From assembly GCA_020722815.1 (NCBI GenBank), contig DYKB01000057.1, forward strand, positions 1-46,975: a stretch of DNA of 46,975 bases, written 5' to 3'. Numbering within the stretch: position 1 is the stretch's first letter; each line of letters begins with the position of its first letter. Origin of the DNA: Caldithrix sp. Lineage in GTDB: Bacteria > Zhuqueibacterota > Zhuqueibacteria > Thermofontimicrobiales > Sulfurfontimicrobiaceae. Below are positions 34,521 through 44,009 of the stretch, piece by piece. The position numbers were made by a program, and so were the translations under genes. The notes below the pieces were generated by a model that saw only the letters and a program-made list of their open reading frames with translations, made no database searches and was not told the origin of the DNA.

Positions 34521-35408
34521 CTATATAAAATACGCAAAAACACCTCTAAGCTTAATAAAATCAATATATAATTTCCCCATTGGTTTTCTAATCTTCGTTG
34601 GTATAAATGCTCTACCATATTTAGCTATCAAGCAGAATACAGCTTTGCTTGAGTTAATCCAGAACCTTTTAATTAAGGACATATTTCCATATTCAGCCAT
34701 TAAAGTACTTCTCACCTGCCATTCTTCCTTGATTGATTTCCAAATATTTTTAGAACGAGTGCTAAATCTGTTTTTTTTCTGATTAAAAAGACACAAAGGT
34801 TCGTCTAGTAAAACAACGCCACCTTCTTTTGAAGCCCTCATGAATAATCGCCAATCCGATGTCCAGGGATATTCAATATCAAAAGGTAATGCTTTTACCA
34901 GCGCTTTACGATTAAACAGGAGTGCAGAAAGCGGCCCGGCGATATTTCCTCTATTTATATTTATTTCTAAATAGTTGCTTTGGTCAAATACTTTTTTGCC
35001 AATAACAGGTTTAACCGCAGCCCTTTTTTCGGGAAATTGTACAATATAACCACTCCCGGCGAATGCAACGTTTTGATTTTCATCAAAAACTGAAAGTAAA
35101 TTTTTAAAATAATTTGGTAATAAACAATCCCCAACAAGCAAAGGTTTTACTAATCTTGCACTTCCCTGATTAAACGCCCAATTCCAATGTTCAATCCTAT
35201 CCATAAAATTTTGTGGCGTGATAATCGATACGTTCCAGCCACTTTCTCTTAATTTTTGTACTTCCAATAGCCAGGGGCGTCCATCTGTCGAATGGTTGTC
35301 GCTTATAATCACATTTATATTATCTGATGAAACCAATTTTCCTATTGATCTTAAAGACTCTGAAAAAGATTCACCACCATTATATACCGGACAAATTATG
35401 TCTACCAT
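34521..35408 (-). CDS. GT2-like glycosyltransferase
   Basis: 295 residues from the ATG at 35408; an in-frame TTG two codons upstream is the alternative. N-terminal VDIICPVYNGGESFSESLRSI and VIISDNHSTDGR are GT2-like. Its likely metal-site stretch KPLLVGDCLLPNYFKN has GDC rather than the usual DxD. PWTSDWRLFMRASKEGG follows. The basic C-terminus suggests membrane contact. It starts 14 bases after the nucleotidyltransferase gene. Confidence 0.82.
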   Translation of the reverse strand: MVDIICPVYNGGESFSESLRSIGKLVSSDNINVIISDNHSTDGRPWLLEVQKLRESGWNVSIITPQNFMDRIEHWNWAFNQGSARLVKPLLVGDCLLPNYFKNLLSVFDENQNVAFAGSGYIVQFPEKRAAVKPVIGKKVFDQSNYLEININRGNIAGPLSALLFNRKALVKALPFDIEYPWTSDWRLFMRASKEGGVVLLDEPLCLFNQKKNRFSTRSKNIWKSIKEEWQVRSTLMAEYGNMSLIKRFWINSSKAVFCLIAKYGRAFIPTKIRKPMGKLYIDFIKLRGVFAYFI

Positions 35409-35422
35409 TTCCAAACCATTCT

Positions 35423-36148
35423 TTAATTTTGATTTAAAAACTTAACCGTTTCTTCAAGATCCGCCGGTGTACCAAAACAATATAACCTGGTAATTTGATA
35501 ATTTTTTACCTTCCCGTTCGCTTTAATCAAATCATTATACAACGGTGCAATGTAAAATTCATTTGATTCGATCAGTCCAGCTTTGATTCGTGATTGAGCA
35601 AGCTTAACAAATGTGCTGCCAGAACCAAAATAATAGGTGCCGGTAGATGCCCATTGTGAAATAGGTTGCTTCTCCCGGACTTCAATGACTCTTCCATTGG
35701 CATCTTCTTTTGAATAACTCCAGCGCGATTCAGACGATTGAAACACCAGTAATGCACCATCAAGGTTATTAGTTTTCAAATCAACAACCCAATCAGATTT
35801 AATTTCAAAGGCTGTATCGGCATTATGTATTAATATTGGACTGTCATTATTAATAAATTCCGTTGCAGCGAGAACTGTTTCTGACTGTCCTCGCGTTACC
35901 CGGGGTACAGATAAAATAATTGGATTATATTTTACATAACGTTTCAAAATATCCGCCTTCAAAATAGGAAATTCCGGCTGGGATTCAAGCAGAATAAATA
36001 TCAGGTTTTTTGCATATTCCAGCGGAAGACTTTCAGTTGCCCAGGCGTACATTGGTTTTTCAAAAATAGGTATTAATGGTTTCGGTAGCTGGTATTTTGT
36101 ATTCGTAAACCGGCTACCTAAACCAGCCATCGGCATTACAATGTTCAT
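35423..36148 (-). CDS. Sugar-phosphate nucleotidyltransferase
   Basis: 241 residues with the canonical pyrophosphorylase N-terminus NIVMPMAGLGSRFTNTKYQLPKPLIPI, the TRGQSETVLAA substrate segment, the IHNADTAFEIK metal site and the late FGTPADLEET motif. It should activate a sugar- or polyol-phosphate with an NTP for a glycosyltransferase in this locus. FGTP near the C-terminus and short length fit glucose-1-phosphate or N-acylhexosamine uridylyl-type enzymes; the substrate is open. Its neighbours on both sides are repeat-unit assembly genes. Confidence 0.87.
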   Translation of the reverse strand: MNIVMPMAGLGSRFTNTKYQLPKPLIPIFEKPMYAWATESLPLEYAKNLIFILLESQPEFPILKADILKRYVKYNPIILSVPRVTRGQSETVLAATEFINNDSPILIHNADTAFEIKSDWVVDLKTNNLDGALLVFQSSESRWSYSKEDANGRVIEVREKQPISQWASTGTYYFGSGSTFVKLAQSRIKAGLIESNEFYIAPLYNDLIKANGKVKNYQITRLYCFGTPADLEETVKFLNQN

Positions 36149-36211
36149 GCATAATTCCTTTATAGTTTTAACAATAAAGTTTACTAAAAAGTAAATATAA
36201 CGAATTCCTTA

Positions 36212-37015
36212 TCATTTTCTCAGGATTAACATTTGAAAATTTTCTGGTCTTGATAATTTTAATAATTCTGGAAATGCCAGAAAAGAGTATTTTTTAATTT
36301 CGCACATTTCTGTCATATACTTACTAAGATTAAAATCTCTATTTATTTGATAATCTACATATTGAGTATGGATTTGATGGTTGGGAGTGTTTATTTTATA
36401 TTTCATTCCGATACGTCCAGGTAAGCAATAAAGAAACCTTTTCATCAATGATTCTTTTACCCAGCCATTATATCCAAATAATACCTGTAACTTACCATCT
36501 ATTTTTTCGATAACAGATCGGCTGCGATTTGGTATCTCTTCATGTAAGGCAATATAAATCCCACCCGGTTTAAGCAATTGACGAATCTGACTCAATGCTT
36601 CTTCGATGCTTGGAAGGTGATGTAAAAAAGAAAAAGAAAAAATTACATCAAATTTCATGGTTGAAGTCGTTGCATACGCCTCTAAGGAGGAACAAAAATA
36701 TTTACAGTTATCACGCTTAATTTTATTTTTTGCTTTTTTTATCATATTGGGACTAATATCCACGCCTGTATATGTTCTGCAATCTTTGCTAAGAACGAGA
36801 TCTGTATAGGTCCCTGTGCCGCATCCTAACTCAAGTACGTCAACCATTGTTAACGATTTTTTATATTTTTCAAGAAAATTTGAAAGCAGTGACCAATAGT
36901 AATCTCGTGTTCTTTTGCGAAAAATATAAGGCACTGCGCGATCGTGGTTTGCAGCATAAATATCATGTACTTTTGCATTATCAGCATATACGATTTCCTT
37001 AACAGGATTTATCAT
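36212..37015 (-). CDS. Class I SAM-dependent methyltransferase
   Basis: 267 residues from ATG 37015; the frame extends three codons to a TTG. SAM-binding motif I VLELGCGTGTYTDL near residue 60, motif II YTGVDISPNMI, post-motif FDVIFSFSFLHHLP and LLKPGGIYIALHE are all present. It probably methylates a sugar or another substituent of the repeat unit. 185 bases of almost pure A/T separate it from the upstream gene. Confidence 0.87.
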   Translation of the reverse strand: MINPVKEIVYADNAKVHDIYAANHDRAVPYIFRKRTRDYYWSLLSNFLEKYKKSLTMVDVLELGCGTGTYTDLVLSKDCRTYTGVDISPNMIKKAKNKIKRDNCKYFCSSLEAYATTSTMKFDVIFSFSFLHHLPSIEEALSQIRQLLKPGGIYIALHEEIPNRSRSVIEKIDGKLQVLFGYNGWVKESLMKRFLYCLPGRIGMKYKINTPNHQIHTQYVDYQINRDFNLSKYMTEMCEIKKYSFLAFPELLKLSRPENFQMLILRK

Positions 37016-37024
37016 ACTTTTCAA

Positions 37025-37209
37025 CTTTTTTACCTTTTGTTAGTATTTTATTTTAAATTAACTTAATAAAATTTAATGACAAATACAAATAAAAAATATA
37101 ATTTTTAAAAAGATGATATGATTTTTTTATATTTTTTATATTATCTTTAATTTTTATTATTATTAATTAATTTTTTTTATTTTAATATCACTTTATTCTA
37201 TATTTCTAT
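37025..37209. other. Extremely AT-rich spacer within polysaccharide locus
   Basis: This 185-base gap is over 85 percent A/T by eye, with runs such as TTTTTTTATATTTTTTATAT and ATTATTATTAATTAATT. It may hold a promoter for the downstream half of the locus on the - strand. No motif stands out from the background. Confidence 0.4.
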
Positions 37210-38283
37210 TTACTTCTGCCTGAAAAAAGCCATGGCATCGTCTGCGTTTCCAATTTGTAAGTATTTTAAAATATTGTTAAATGAATGCCCCATTGCCTTA
37301 TGCGAAAATTTATCTATGTGTAGGAGAGATTGTTTTTGGATCTTTGGCAGGTCTGGATGGTTAACCGCTTGCTGTAATGCTGTTTTTATCTCTGTAGTAT
37401 TGTTCATACTATGCAGAAAACAATTCTCGCCATTTATAAATCCAAAGTCATTATAACAGGGATGCGCTTTTGCCAGCATAACTGCACCACAGGCACATCC
37501 CTCATAAGTTCTTGCTGGTGGAAATCCCATAACAGATTCATCATTGATGAATAATGTAAATTTATTTAATTCGTCAGGTGAATTATAAGTAAGATTAACT
37601 CTTTCTCCTGAGCCAGGTAAATAGCTTTTCACCCACGGATCAAGTTCCTTAATGTTCTCGCGTATCATTTGTCGCAACGGATGAGCCCAAATAAATCCTT
37701 TATATGCCTGCACATATTTAGCGATAACATCGGTATTTTCAAATGATGGACTTACTAAATTTACTGCACCCATAATAGAACATTTATTCGTCCGTTGATC
37801 AAAAGGGATCTGAGATTTAAAACGCTGTGAATAACCAAATGGCCAGGGAATCACTCTATTTACAAAAGATGGGTAAACATCCCTGAACATACGACAATAT
37901 TGGTCGTGCCGAGCATATCCGAGGAGGTAGTCGACTTTCCCTTTTGTCAATATATCATTAGCGATCTCAGGTCTGTACACGTAGTCCATCAAATGATAGA
38001 CTTTTAAACCTGAAAAATGTACAGGTATTTTAACGTCAATACTTTTGTTTGATCCAGCAAAGCATATCCAGGCATCAAAATTGTTAAGACTTTTTTCACT
38101 AAAAACATATTGCCAACCGAATAGAGGAAGTTGCTTTTTTATAAGAAACTTTGTCCAATTAAGCATCTCTGAGGTTGACGACAATTGAATCGTCGGACGA
38201 TACGCTTTTAAAAACTCCACAATATAGTCATGTATGCCAGCAGTTCTATCATACCAATGAGGATTATATACTACAATTTTCAT
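37210..38283 (-). CDS. Glycosyltransferase-like protein (GT-B type, CgeB-like)
   Basis: 357 residues. The N-terminal MKIVVYNPHWYDRTAGIHDYIVEFLKAY and the C-terminal VMGFPPARTYEGCACGAVMLAKAH with GENCFLH suggest a GT-B glycosyltransferase of the CgeB/GT1-like type. The usual E-x7-E pattern is only partly matched (RTYEGCACG). Sugar and linkage are unknown. It lies between the nucleotidyltransferase-kinase fusion and the methyltransferase. Confidence 0.72.
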   Translation of the reverse strand: MKIVVYNPHWYDRTAGIHDYIVEFLKAYRPTIQLSSTSEMLNWTKFLIKKQLPLFGWQYVFSEKSLNNFDAWICFAGSNKSIDVKIPVHFSGLKVYHLMDYVYRPEIANDILTKGKVDYLLGYARHDQYCRMFRDVYPSFVNRVIPWPFGYSQRFKSQIPFDQRTNKCSIMGAVNLVSPSFENTDVIAKYVQAYKGFIWAHPLRQMIRENIKELDPWVKSYLPGSGERVNLTYNSPDELNKFTLFINDESVMGFPPARTYEGCACGAVMLAKAHPCYNDFGFINGENCFLHSMNNTTEIKTALQQAVNHPDLPKIQKQSLLHIDKFSHKAMGHSFNNILKYLQIGNADDAMAFFRQK

Positions 38284-38354
38284 TAAACAACCATTTCTTT
38301 ATTTAAAATTACAGTATTATGCATTAACCAATAAATATTTCTGAATTAAGTTTT

Positions 38355-40025
38355 TCATTTTTCCTGGACAATTTTAGAAAACAATTCTAAACCACGGCAT
38401 ATAAACGCTTGCTGGGAAGAAAAACGATCCTGATGCAATGGAACCATACTTAAAAATAATAGACTTTCAATAAGCTGAATTTTCATCAGTTCATCTGTAT
38501 CATATTTCTCTGACATCCAATCATGGAACATTCTTTTTATCTTTTTATGCCGCTCCTTAAGATGAACTTCTAAATTAATTTTATTTTCAGATAGGTGAAG
38601 ATCAAACCGGTCGGCAACAAAGAAATCATAATCGCCCATGATACTATGACTCAATTTTGCCATATCATATTTGGGATCTCCATAAATATCAAAACCGCCA
38701 AAACTTCCGCGAGGATCAATAGTCCGGATAATGCCATTTCTTTTGTCGTAAAGAATGTTACTGAAACACAGATCTCCATGAATGATTGAAAAATGCGGAT
38801 TCTCATAGATACCACATTCTTTAAGTTTAGATGGGAGCATTGTAACGACTTGATCCAGACCTAGAACTTTTTTCTGATTGATTTGTAATGAATCTGATCG
38901 AAAATATTGGAATTTTTCATCATTAAGGATGTTATTCAAGCGATTAAGAGTTTTTATTTCATACATTTGCTTCATAGCATTAACTAACGACTCATCTGAT
39001 TCGGGCACATAAGCATAGGATGTCATGTCCCGAATGACCAGATCGATCGAGTGAAGGATTCTAAGCCAGGCTCCCAGATCTAAATCTCCATACAAAAATA
39101 AATCAGTCAATGTTGGGTATCCATAAAACTCCATCTCTACTGATGGCGAAAAATATTGCAGATCGTAATTCAGTATTCGGGGGGCGATATGTTTTAATTT
39201 ATTCGGAAGCTTTAAGTACCATTCTATTTCATGAATAAATTTTGAAGTATTTTGACTGGTTTTTCGAATAATCCCTCTTGGTGAATCGACCTCGATTGCA
39301 TTGAAATGCCGACATCCCGATCCTATTTTCTTTTTGGTTTCAAAATAAGTGTCTAAATGACCAAAATCGTACCAAATCATTGGACTATAAAAAACTTTTT
39401 TCTCTGCCGGAAGTGCGTTAAAGTAATCCTGCAATGCCAGATAAAATGGATCGATCTTTTTGTCGGTTTGTTTGATTTTTTCCATGAGCAGGGATTTAAA
39501 CTTATTAAATTTTGTTAAGGAAAAAACACCAATAATAACATTATATTTTTTTTTTGAATGATTTTTATCTTTTTGCTTTTCATCAATCTCCGTGATTTTC
39601 AAATTATCATCTAGCCAATATGTTGTCCATCTGAAAGCATCCGACTGATTGGAAAAACAAAACACGTCACCTTCGGGCAATGTATCTGGCACTGCTGTAT
39701 CGGCAAAATTAATAACAATAAAATCAGGTTCTTCCTTTAATTCCAGCAAGATGTTCAGTACAGTTTCGCCCAGAGATTGAGTATTGCCGACATTTACTGG
39801 AAAAATATTATTCTGTTTTACATGCTTTTCGCAATATTCCTGTACGTCTTCGGCAGCCTCATAAACGCCAATATAATAATCATATTCATTTCCATAACTT
39901 TCCGCGATATAACTTAGTACGGGTTTCCCTTCAATTGGTATCATAGCTGATGCGATCGGTCCGAATTCTGCCTGTAATTCTATGGGGATTAATTTCGCGC
40001 TTGGTATAATAACCACTTTTTTCAT
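38355..40025 (-). CDS. Nucleotidyltransferase-APH kinase fusion (LicC-LicA-like architecture)
   Basis: 556 residues from ATG 40025; an in-frame ATG seven codons upstream is possible. Residues 1-240 are a nucleotidyltransferase-like domain (VVIIPSAKLIPIELQAEFG, MIPIEGKPVLSYIAESYG, INFADTAVPD), but the usual GxGTR loop is missing and replaced by SAKLIPIELQ. Residues 260-556 are an APH/choline-kinase-type domain: IIHGDLCFSNILYD near 425 and TIDPRGSFGG near 443. The pairing resembles phosphocholine and related pathways, where one enzyme phosphorylates a small alcohol and another activates it with CTP. It is next to a HAD phosphatase, which fits activation of a non-sugar or unusual sugar substituent. 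The actual substrate is unknown. Confidence 0.78.
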   Translation of the reverse strand: MKKVVIIPSAKLIPIELQAEFGPIASAMIPIEGKPVLSYIAESYGNEYDYYIGVYEAAEDVQEYCEKHVKQNNIFPVNVGNTQSLGETVLNILLELKEEPDFIVINFADTAVPDTLPEGDVFCFSNQSDAFRWTTYWLDDNLKITEIDEKQKDKNHSKKKYNVIIGVFSLTKFNKFKSLLMEKIKQTDKKIDPFYLALQDYFNALPAEKKVFYSPMIWYDFGHLDTYFETKKKIGSGCRHFNAIEVDSPRGIIRKTSQNTSKFIHEIEWYLKLPNKLKHIAPRILNYDLQYFSPSVEMEFYGYPTLTDLFLYGDLDLGAWLRILHSIDLVIRDMTSYAYVPESDESLVNAMKQMYEIKTLNRLNNILNDEKFQYFRSDSLQINQKKVLGLDQVVTMLPSKLKECGIYENPHFSIIHGDLCFSNILYDKRNGIIRTIDPRGSFGGFDIYGDPKYDMAKLSHSIMGDYDFFVADRFDLHLSENKINLEVHLKERHKKIKRMFHDWMSEKYDTDELMKIQLIESLLFLSMVPLHQDRFSSQQAFICRGLELFSKIVQEK

Positions 40026-40141
40026 TTTTTTCTCGTACAATTTCATATTCTGAAGATATTTTATGGGGTACTTTTAAATATATAAAATTTATCTTTTTGA
40101 TTACTAAACAAATAATAGCAATAATTAATATAATAGTTTTA

Positions 40142-40522
40142 TCATCTACTTATTAGTGTTTGAATTTTTTCATAGCTCAGGTTTAAAAATTCATCCGGGC
40201 GAATGGTTTTATCATCAACATAAAACCCACCTTTACCCTGCCAGGGTTTTCCATAGTAAATTTCATCATACGGGATATCATGTTTTTCGAGCCACTCCAG
40301 TAATACTTTTGCTGTATATTTATTTATCAATCCCAACGAACCGCTATATGTACGCATATTACGTGCAGTATTCAAAACAATGTAAAAACCAAGTTTCTTG
40401 TACTCTTTTAGCTTCTGCACCATTTCGGGATAAGGTTGCAGAGCAATATATTCTTCATCTTTTTTTTTAATCGGACACAACGTTCCATCGATATCCATCA
40501 CAATTACTTTTTCATTCTTCAT
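40142..40522 (-). CDS. HAD-superfamily phosphatase of polysaccharide locus
   Basis: 126 residues. MDIDGTLCPIKK gives the DxDGT nucleophile motif, NTARNM the second motif, and GKGGFYVDDKTIRPDEF the metal-binding C-terminal motif with YYGKPWQG before it. Small HAD phosphatases of this type sit in capsule and LPS loci and remove phosphate from a precursor. Located between the nucleotidyltransferase-kinase fusion and the flippase; probably acts in the same pathway as the fusion. Confidence 0.85.
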   Translation of the reverse strand: MKNEKVIVMDIDGTLCPIKKKDEEYIALQPYPEMVQKLKEYKKLGFYIVLNTARNMRTYSGSLGLINKYTAKVLLEWLEKHDIPYDEIYYGKPWQGKGGFYVDDKTIRPDEFLNLSYEKIQTLISR

Positions 40523-40546
40523 ATATACATCCGTTTAATTTTTAAT

Positions 40547-42010
40547 TCAGTATAACTCATTTTTTGCCAAATTAAGTGTAATGATTTTTGACTTCAATTT
40601 TTGAAATCCAACCAATACGAGGGGGTATCTTAACAAAACAAGCCCAATAAGGTAGATAAAAATTCCCGCAATTATTTTTATAATTAATGCACTGATCGAC
40701 TTTTGAGCAGACAGAATAAAAGCAAGGCCAATACCCATCACAACGCTGGAAGAAAAAACCGGAATCAGCCATTTTATCGGAATAAACACTGAGATTTTTA
40801 GATATTTTGCAACATAATAAAGACTTACAAAAGCTGCTAAAAATGTTGAAATTGCTTCTCCTATTAACAATGCCACAATTCCTGAACGGTACAAACCTAT
40901 AATAGAGATAGAAATTAGAACATACTTAATTATTTCTGTATTCAGTGAAGCACGGGATTTGCCTAATGCGGACAAGGTAGAACTACTGAGCACATGTACC
41001 GGAAAAAAAAGTGCACTAAAAATTAAAATTCGAAAATAAAGTACACTGGGCAGCCATTTTTCACCGATTAAAACACAGATAAAATTAGGTGCCGTAATCA
41101 TAAGTCCTGTCAGAAGGGGAACAACAATTAACATGGTTACACTTAAAAAATTTTTATAACCTTGTATCATCCTCTCCTGCTCATTCTGAAATTGTGAAAG
41201 AGTGGGAAAACATACACGTTCTGTGGTTGTTGTCGGTAACTGAGAAGCAAGAATTGTAAATCGTTTACTTCTGTAGTAATAACCAAGAATGGTTGCTGAA
41301 TAACTTTTACCGATAATCATTTGATAAATATTTTGGAAAATATTTCTGATAATCATGCTAATCATTAAATTATGTCCAAAGGCGAACATCTCTTTAAACA
41401 CATTTTTATCAAAAACAAAACGAGGAACCCATGGATAAACAATCCATAAACCTAAAACCTGAAGAATTGCCAAGCTCAAACCTTGTGCAACCAATGACCA
41501 TACGCCATAACCTTGAATTGCTAAAAATACTGATATGATTCCGGAAATTATTATAGAAACAACTGATACAATGGATTGCTCCCGAAAACGTAAAGACTTT
41601 TGCAACATTGACCGATGAACCAGTCCAAAGCAATTAATAAAAATAGTCCAAATACTCCAGCGGATAATTAATATCAAGCGGGGTTGATTGTAAAAATCAG
41701 CGATTGCCGGTGCAGAAATCCAAAACAACATTACAAAAATTATCCCTATCCACAAATTATACCAAAAAACAGTGCTTTTATCAGTATTGGACACTTTTAA
41801 ACGCTGCATTAAAGCTCCACCGAACCCTCCTTCAGTTAGAGCGGTTGCAATACTTGTAAAAATTCCTAACATAGCTAATAAACCAAATTCGGATGGTTCC
41901 AACAGTCGGGCTAAAATAATTGAAACAAAAAACTGAATTCCCTGTTGACCAAAGAGATCTACGGAAGCCCACAGCGTTCTTTTTACAGTTGCTTTTTTTA
42001 ATGAACTCAT
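40547..42010 (-). CDS. wzx: Wzx-type polysaccharide flippase
   Basis: 487 residues, about 12-14 membrane helices by eye, with the N-terminal KRTLWASVDLFGQQGIQFFVSIILARLLEPSEFGLLAM, the typical start of RfbX/Wzx-like oligosaccharide flippases (polysaccharide biosynthesis family). It should move the lipid-linked repeat unit across the inner membrane. It lies 31 bases after the polymerase gene, fitting a Wzx/Wzy pathway. Symbol given by role; Wzx sequences vary widely. Confidence 0.88.
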   Translation of the reverse strand: MSSLKKATVKRTLWASVDLFGQQGIQFFVSIILARLLEPSEFGLLAMLGIFTSIATALTEGGFGGALMQRLKVSNTDKSTVFWYNLWIGIIFVMLFWISAPAIADFYNQPRLILIIRWSIWTIFINCFGLVHRSMLQKSLRFREQSIVSVVSIIISGIISVFLAIQGYGVWSLVAQGLSLAILQVLGLWIVYPWVPRFVFDKNVFKEMFAFGHNLMISMIIRNIFQNIYQMIIGKSYSATILGYYYRSKRFTILASQLPTTTTERVCFPTLSQFQNEQERMIQGYKNFLSVTMLIVVPLLTGLMITAPNFICVLIGEKWLPSVLYFRILIFSALFFPVHVLSSSTLSALGKSRASLNTEIIKYVLISISIIGLYRSGIVALLIGEAISTFLAAFVSLYYVAKYLKISVFIPIKWLIPVFSSSVVMGIGLAFILSAQKSISALIIKIIAGIFIYLIGLVLLRYPLVLVGFQKLKSKIITLNLAKNELY

Positions 42011-42041
42011 GAATGTATCTATTCATTTTGAATTGAAATTG

Positions 42042-43340
42042 CTAATCATTATCTGTTATTAAATCGTTAAAACTTAATGCAAGCAGTGCTGCAGTGGTAT
42101 GTAAAAAGATAAAATAATTATTCAAATCTCCGTACACGAATATAAACAGAATCAGGTTGGTTAAATATACTGAAATCAAAGTGCTTATAATAACTTGTGA
42201 TGAAACTGAATCAGAATTAAGCAATTTTGCTTTGATATGAAAAATTCGCTGAATTATTTTTAAATGAAATAAAGAGAAAAAGAATAATGCCGGTAATCCA
42301 AAGCAAATTAATATCGCTAATGGACCTTGATGATAATTTATTGACTTCAATGCCCACAAATACATCTGTAAATCACCCCAAATATGAAGTCGAGCTGCAC
42401 TATTATAAGTCAACCCTTTTCCAATCCATAGGTATTGGGGAACTTCATGCTGCCACGCTATCTCCCAAACTTTAATTCGCCATTCAGAAGTACCCTCGGC
42501 ACTTGTACTTTCGATACCGGGAATCCACGATAATGCCCGGATAACAACCTCTGGTAATCCCTGATGAAACGAAAACACAATAATAGCAACAAGAATAAAC
42601 AAAAATATATTACGGTATAATATAAATTTCTGCTTTTTACTGGAATTCGAAAAAAAGATTGCGCATAAAAGGATACCGACTAATGTGAGGATTACAATCC
42701 TATGTCCGGACAAGGCACCAATACCAGCAAATATTAAAAAATAAATAAACTCATTTATTCCAATTTCATTGCGTTTGCGTAATAAAAGTACTAAAATAAA
42801 TGAATTAGTTGCTAATCCACTTAGCGCGCCAACTCTTATCTTACCTACAGCTTGCTTCAGATCAAGGAATTGATTGTTTTCAGCATTTGCGGCAAGAAAC
42901 GGTAGCGAGGGCAATAATCCAAATGAAATTAAGCTATTTATAATTGTGAAGACAACAGCTCCCCAAAAAATAAATATCAAAAATTTAATCAAAGATTCAT
43001 TTCTGATATCTACAGATTGGGAAAAAACAAAAAACAGCAAAGGTGTAAAAACTGACAGATATTGTGCGCTTCCCTGCATGTTGCCACCAAACAGTTGAAA
43101 CCCTATTCCTCTGTATATCATTGTGATGAAAACGAAAATTAAAAATATTATAACATACTTAATGATATTTCTTTCCCGGATCTGTCGTGAATAGAAAGGT
43201 GATTGTAGCAAGAGCAAACTAAATCCGATTACTACAAAAAGACTTTTATTATTTAAAGATGGCACTGTAAGCGGCCAAAACGCCAGACATGAAATTACAA
43301 AAAATGAGGCGCGTTTGTATTGAGTTGCTGTTAATCTCAT
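42042..43340 (-). CDS. wzy: O-antigen polymerase-like membrane protein (Wzy)
   Basis: 432 residues with about 10-12 hydrophobic helices and a long periplasmic loop (STSAEGTSEWRIKVWEIAWQHEVPQYLWIGKGLTYNS, split by short breaks). Such loops with R and H residues are typical of Wzy polymerases and ligases (O-antigen ligase-like fold). It is the first gene of the minus-strand locus. Wzy versus ligase cannot be settled without structure; the neighbouring flippase favours polymerase. Confidence 0.8.
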   Translation of the reverse strand: MRLTATQYKRASFFVISCLAFWPLTVPSLNNKSLFVVIGFSLLLLQSPFYSRQIRERNIIKYVIIFLIFVFITMIYRGIGFQLFGGNMQGSAQYLSVFTPLLFFVFSQSVDIRNESLIKFLIFIFWGAVVFTIINSLISFGLLPSLPFLAANAENNQFLDLKQAVGKIRVGALSGLATNSFILVLLLRKRNEIGINEFIYFLIFAGIGALSGHRIVILTLVGILLCAIFFSNSSKKQKFILYRNIFLFILVAIIVFSFHQGLPEVVIRALSWIPGIESTSAEGTSEWRIKVWEIAWQHEVPQYLWIGKGLTYNSAARLHIWGDLQMYLWALKSINYHQGPLAILICFGLPALFFFSLFHLKIIQRIFHIKAKLLNSDSVSSQVIISTLISVYLTNLILFIFVYGDLNNYFIFLHTTAALLALSFNDLITDND

Positions 43341-43424
43341 TAGATATTATGATATGTTAATACTAATCATTAAACTATATTTTTAATTTTATTAATTTTG
43401 TCTCAAGACTCGGAAGTGCAAATC

Positions 43425-43640
43425 TAAATGAAATTAAACATATCGGGATGCAATCCGAAAACCCGAAAAAAAATTCTATTCTTTTGAAAGTCGATATGGT
43501 TTCTCCTCAGAAGAGTTTCTGAAACGATACCAGGCGAACGAGTTGGAAGAAACCCTGTATTTCGATGAATGGATTGGTGGATCCCACCCGGTCGACCGAA
43601 AAAAATCAGACGCTTCAGGAGGTTCAATTTGCGGATTGAA
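43425..43640 (+). pseudogene. Decayed paralogue of the 44010-44300 gene
   Basis: DNA from about 43425 aligns with the gene at 44010-44300: SRYGFSSEEFLKRYQANELEETLYFDEWIGG versus TQYSLSTDEFLKQYQANQLEETLDFDEWIGE in pieces. It has lost the N-terminal third, about 9-10 bases near 43578 (CCCACCCGG versus CCCGCATGCGAACCCGG) and a T in the AAAAAATTC stretch near 43604, so the frame is broken at several points. It still ends with the same GTTCAATTTGCGGATTGA sequence. A duplicate copy in decay. Confidence 0.75.
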
Positions 43641-43837
43641 GAACCCTGCGAATCCTTCATCTAAGAAATAAATCGGGACAATTCCTTTGCATGGTTTCCT
43701 GAATATCTCCTTCCTCAACAAACATACCAGGAAATACGATATTTTGCTTGACAATCCCAAATCGTATTCGTAAATTTTCTTTACCAGAGTACTTCAAAAT
43801 ATCTGTTCAATTCACGATTGCAGATAAGGAGATAATT

Positions 43838-43942
43838 ATGTCTGTAAAACAGGATTCAGTCGAAATTCGTGTATCCATTGAAATGGATATGCCGCATTTA
43901 TGGTTTATAATAATTCTTGACAATTCGGCTTGGTATTTGTAA
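43838..43942 (+). other. Short open frame with a strong ribosome site, probably a gene remnant
   Basis: ATG at 43838 is preceded by AAGGAGATAATT, a near-perfect ribosome site, but encodes only 34 residues (MSVKQDSVEIRVSIEMDM, then hydrophobic) before a stop. The start looks genuine and the protein truncated, so it is probably the 5' end of a damaged gene. I do not recognise it. Confidence 0.4.
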
Positions 43943-44009
43943 ATTGTAATTAAATTCACAAGCGTGGAAATTACCACATTCTGGAATTAATGACCATGGT
44001 GAGGGTAAA

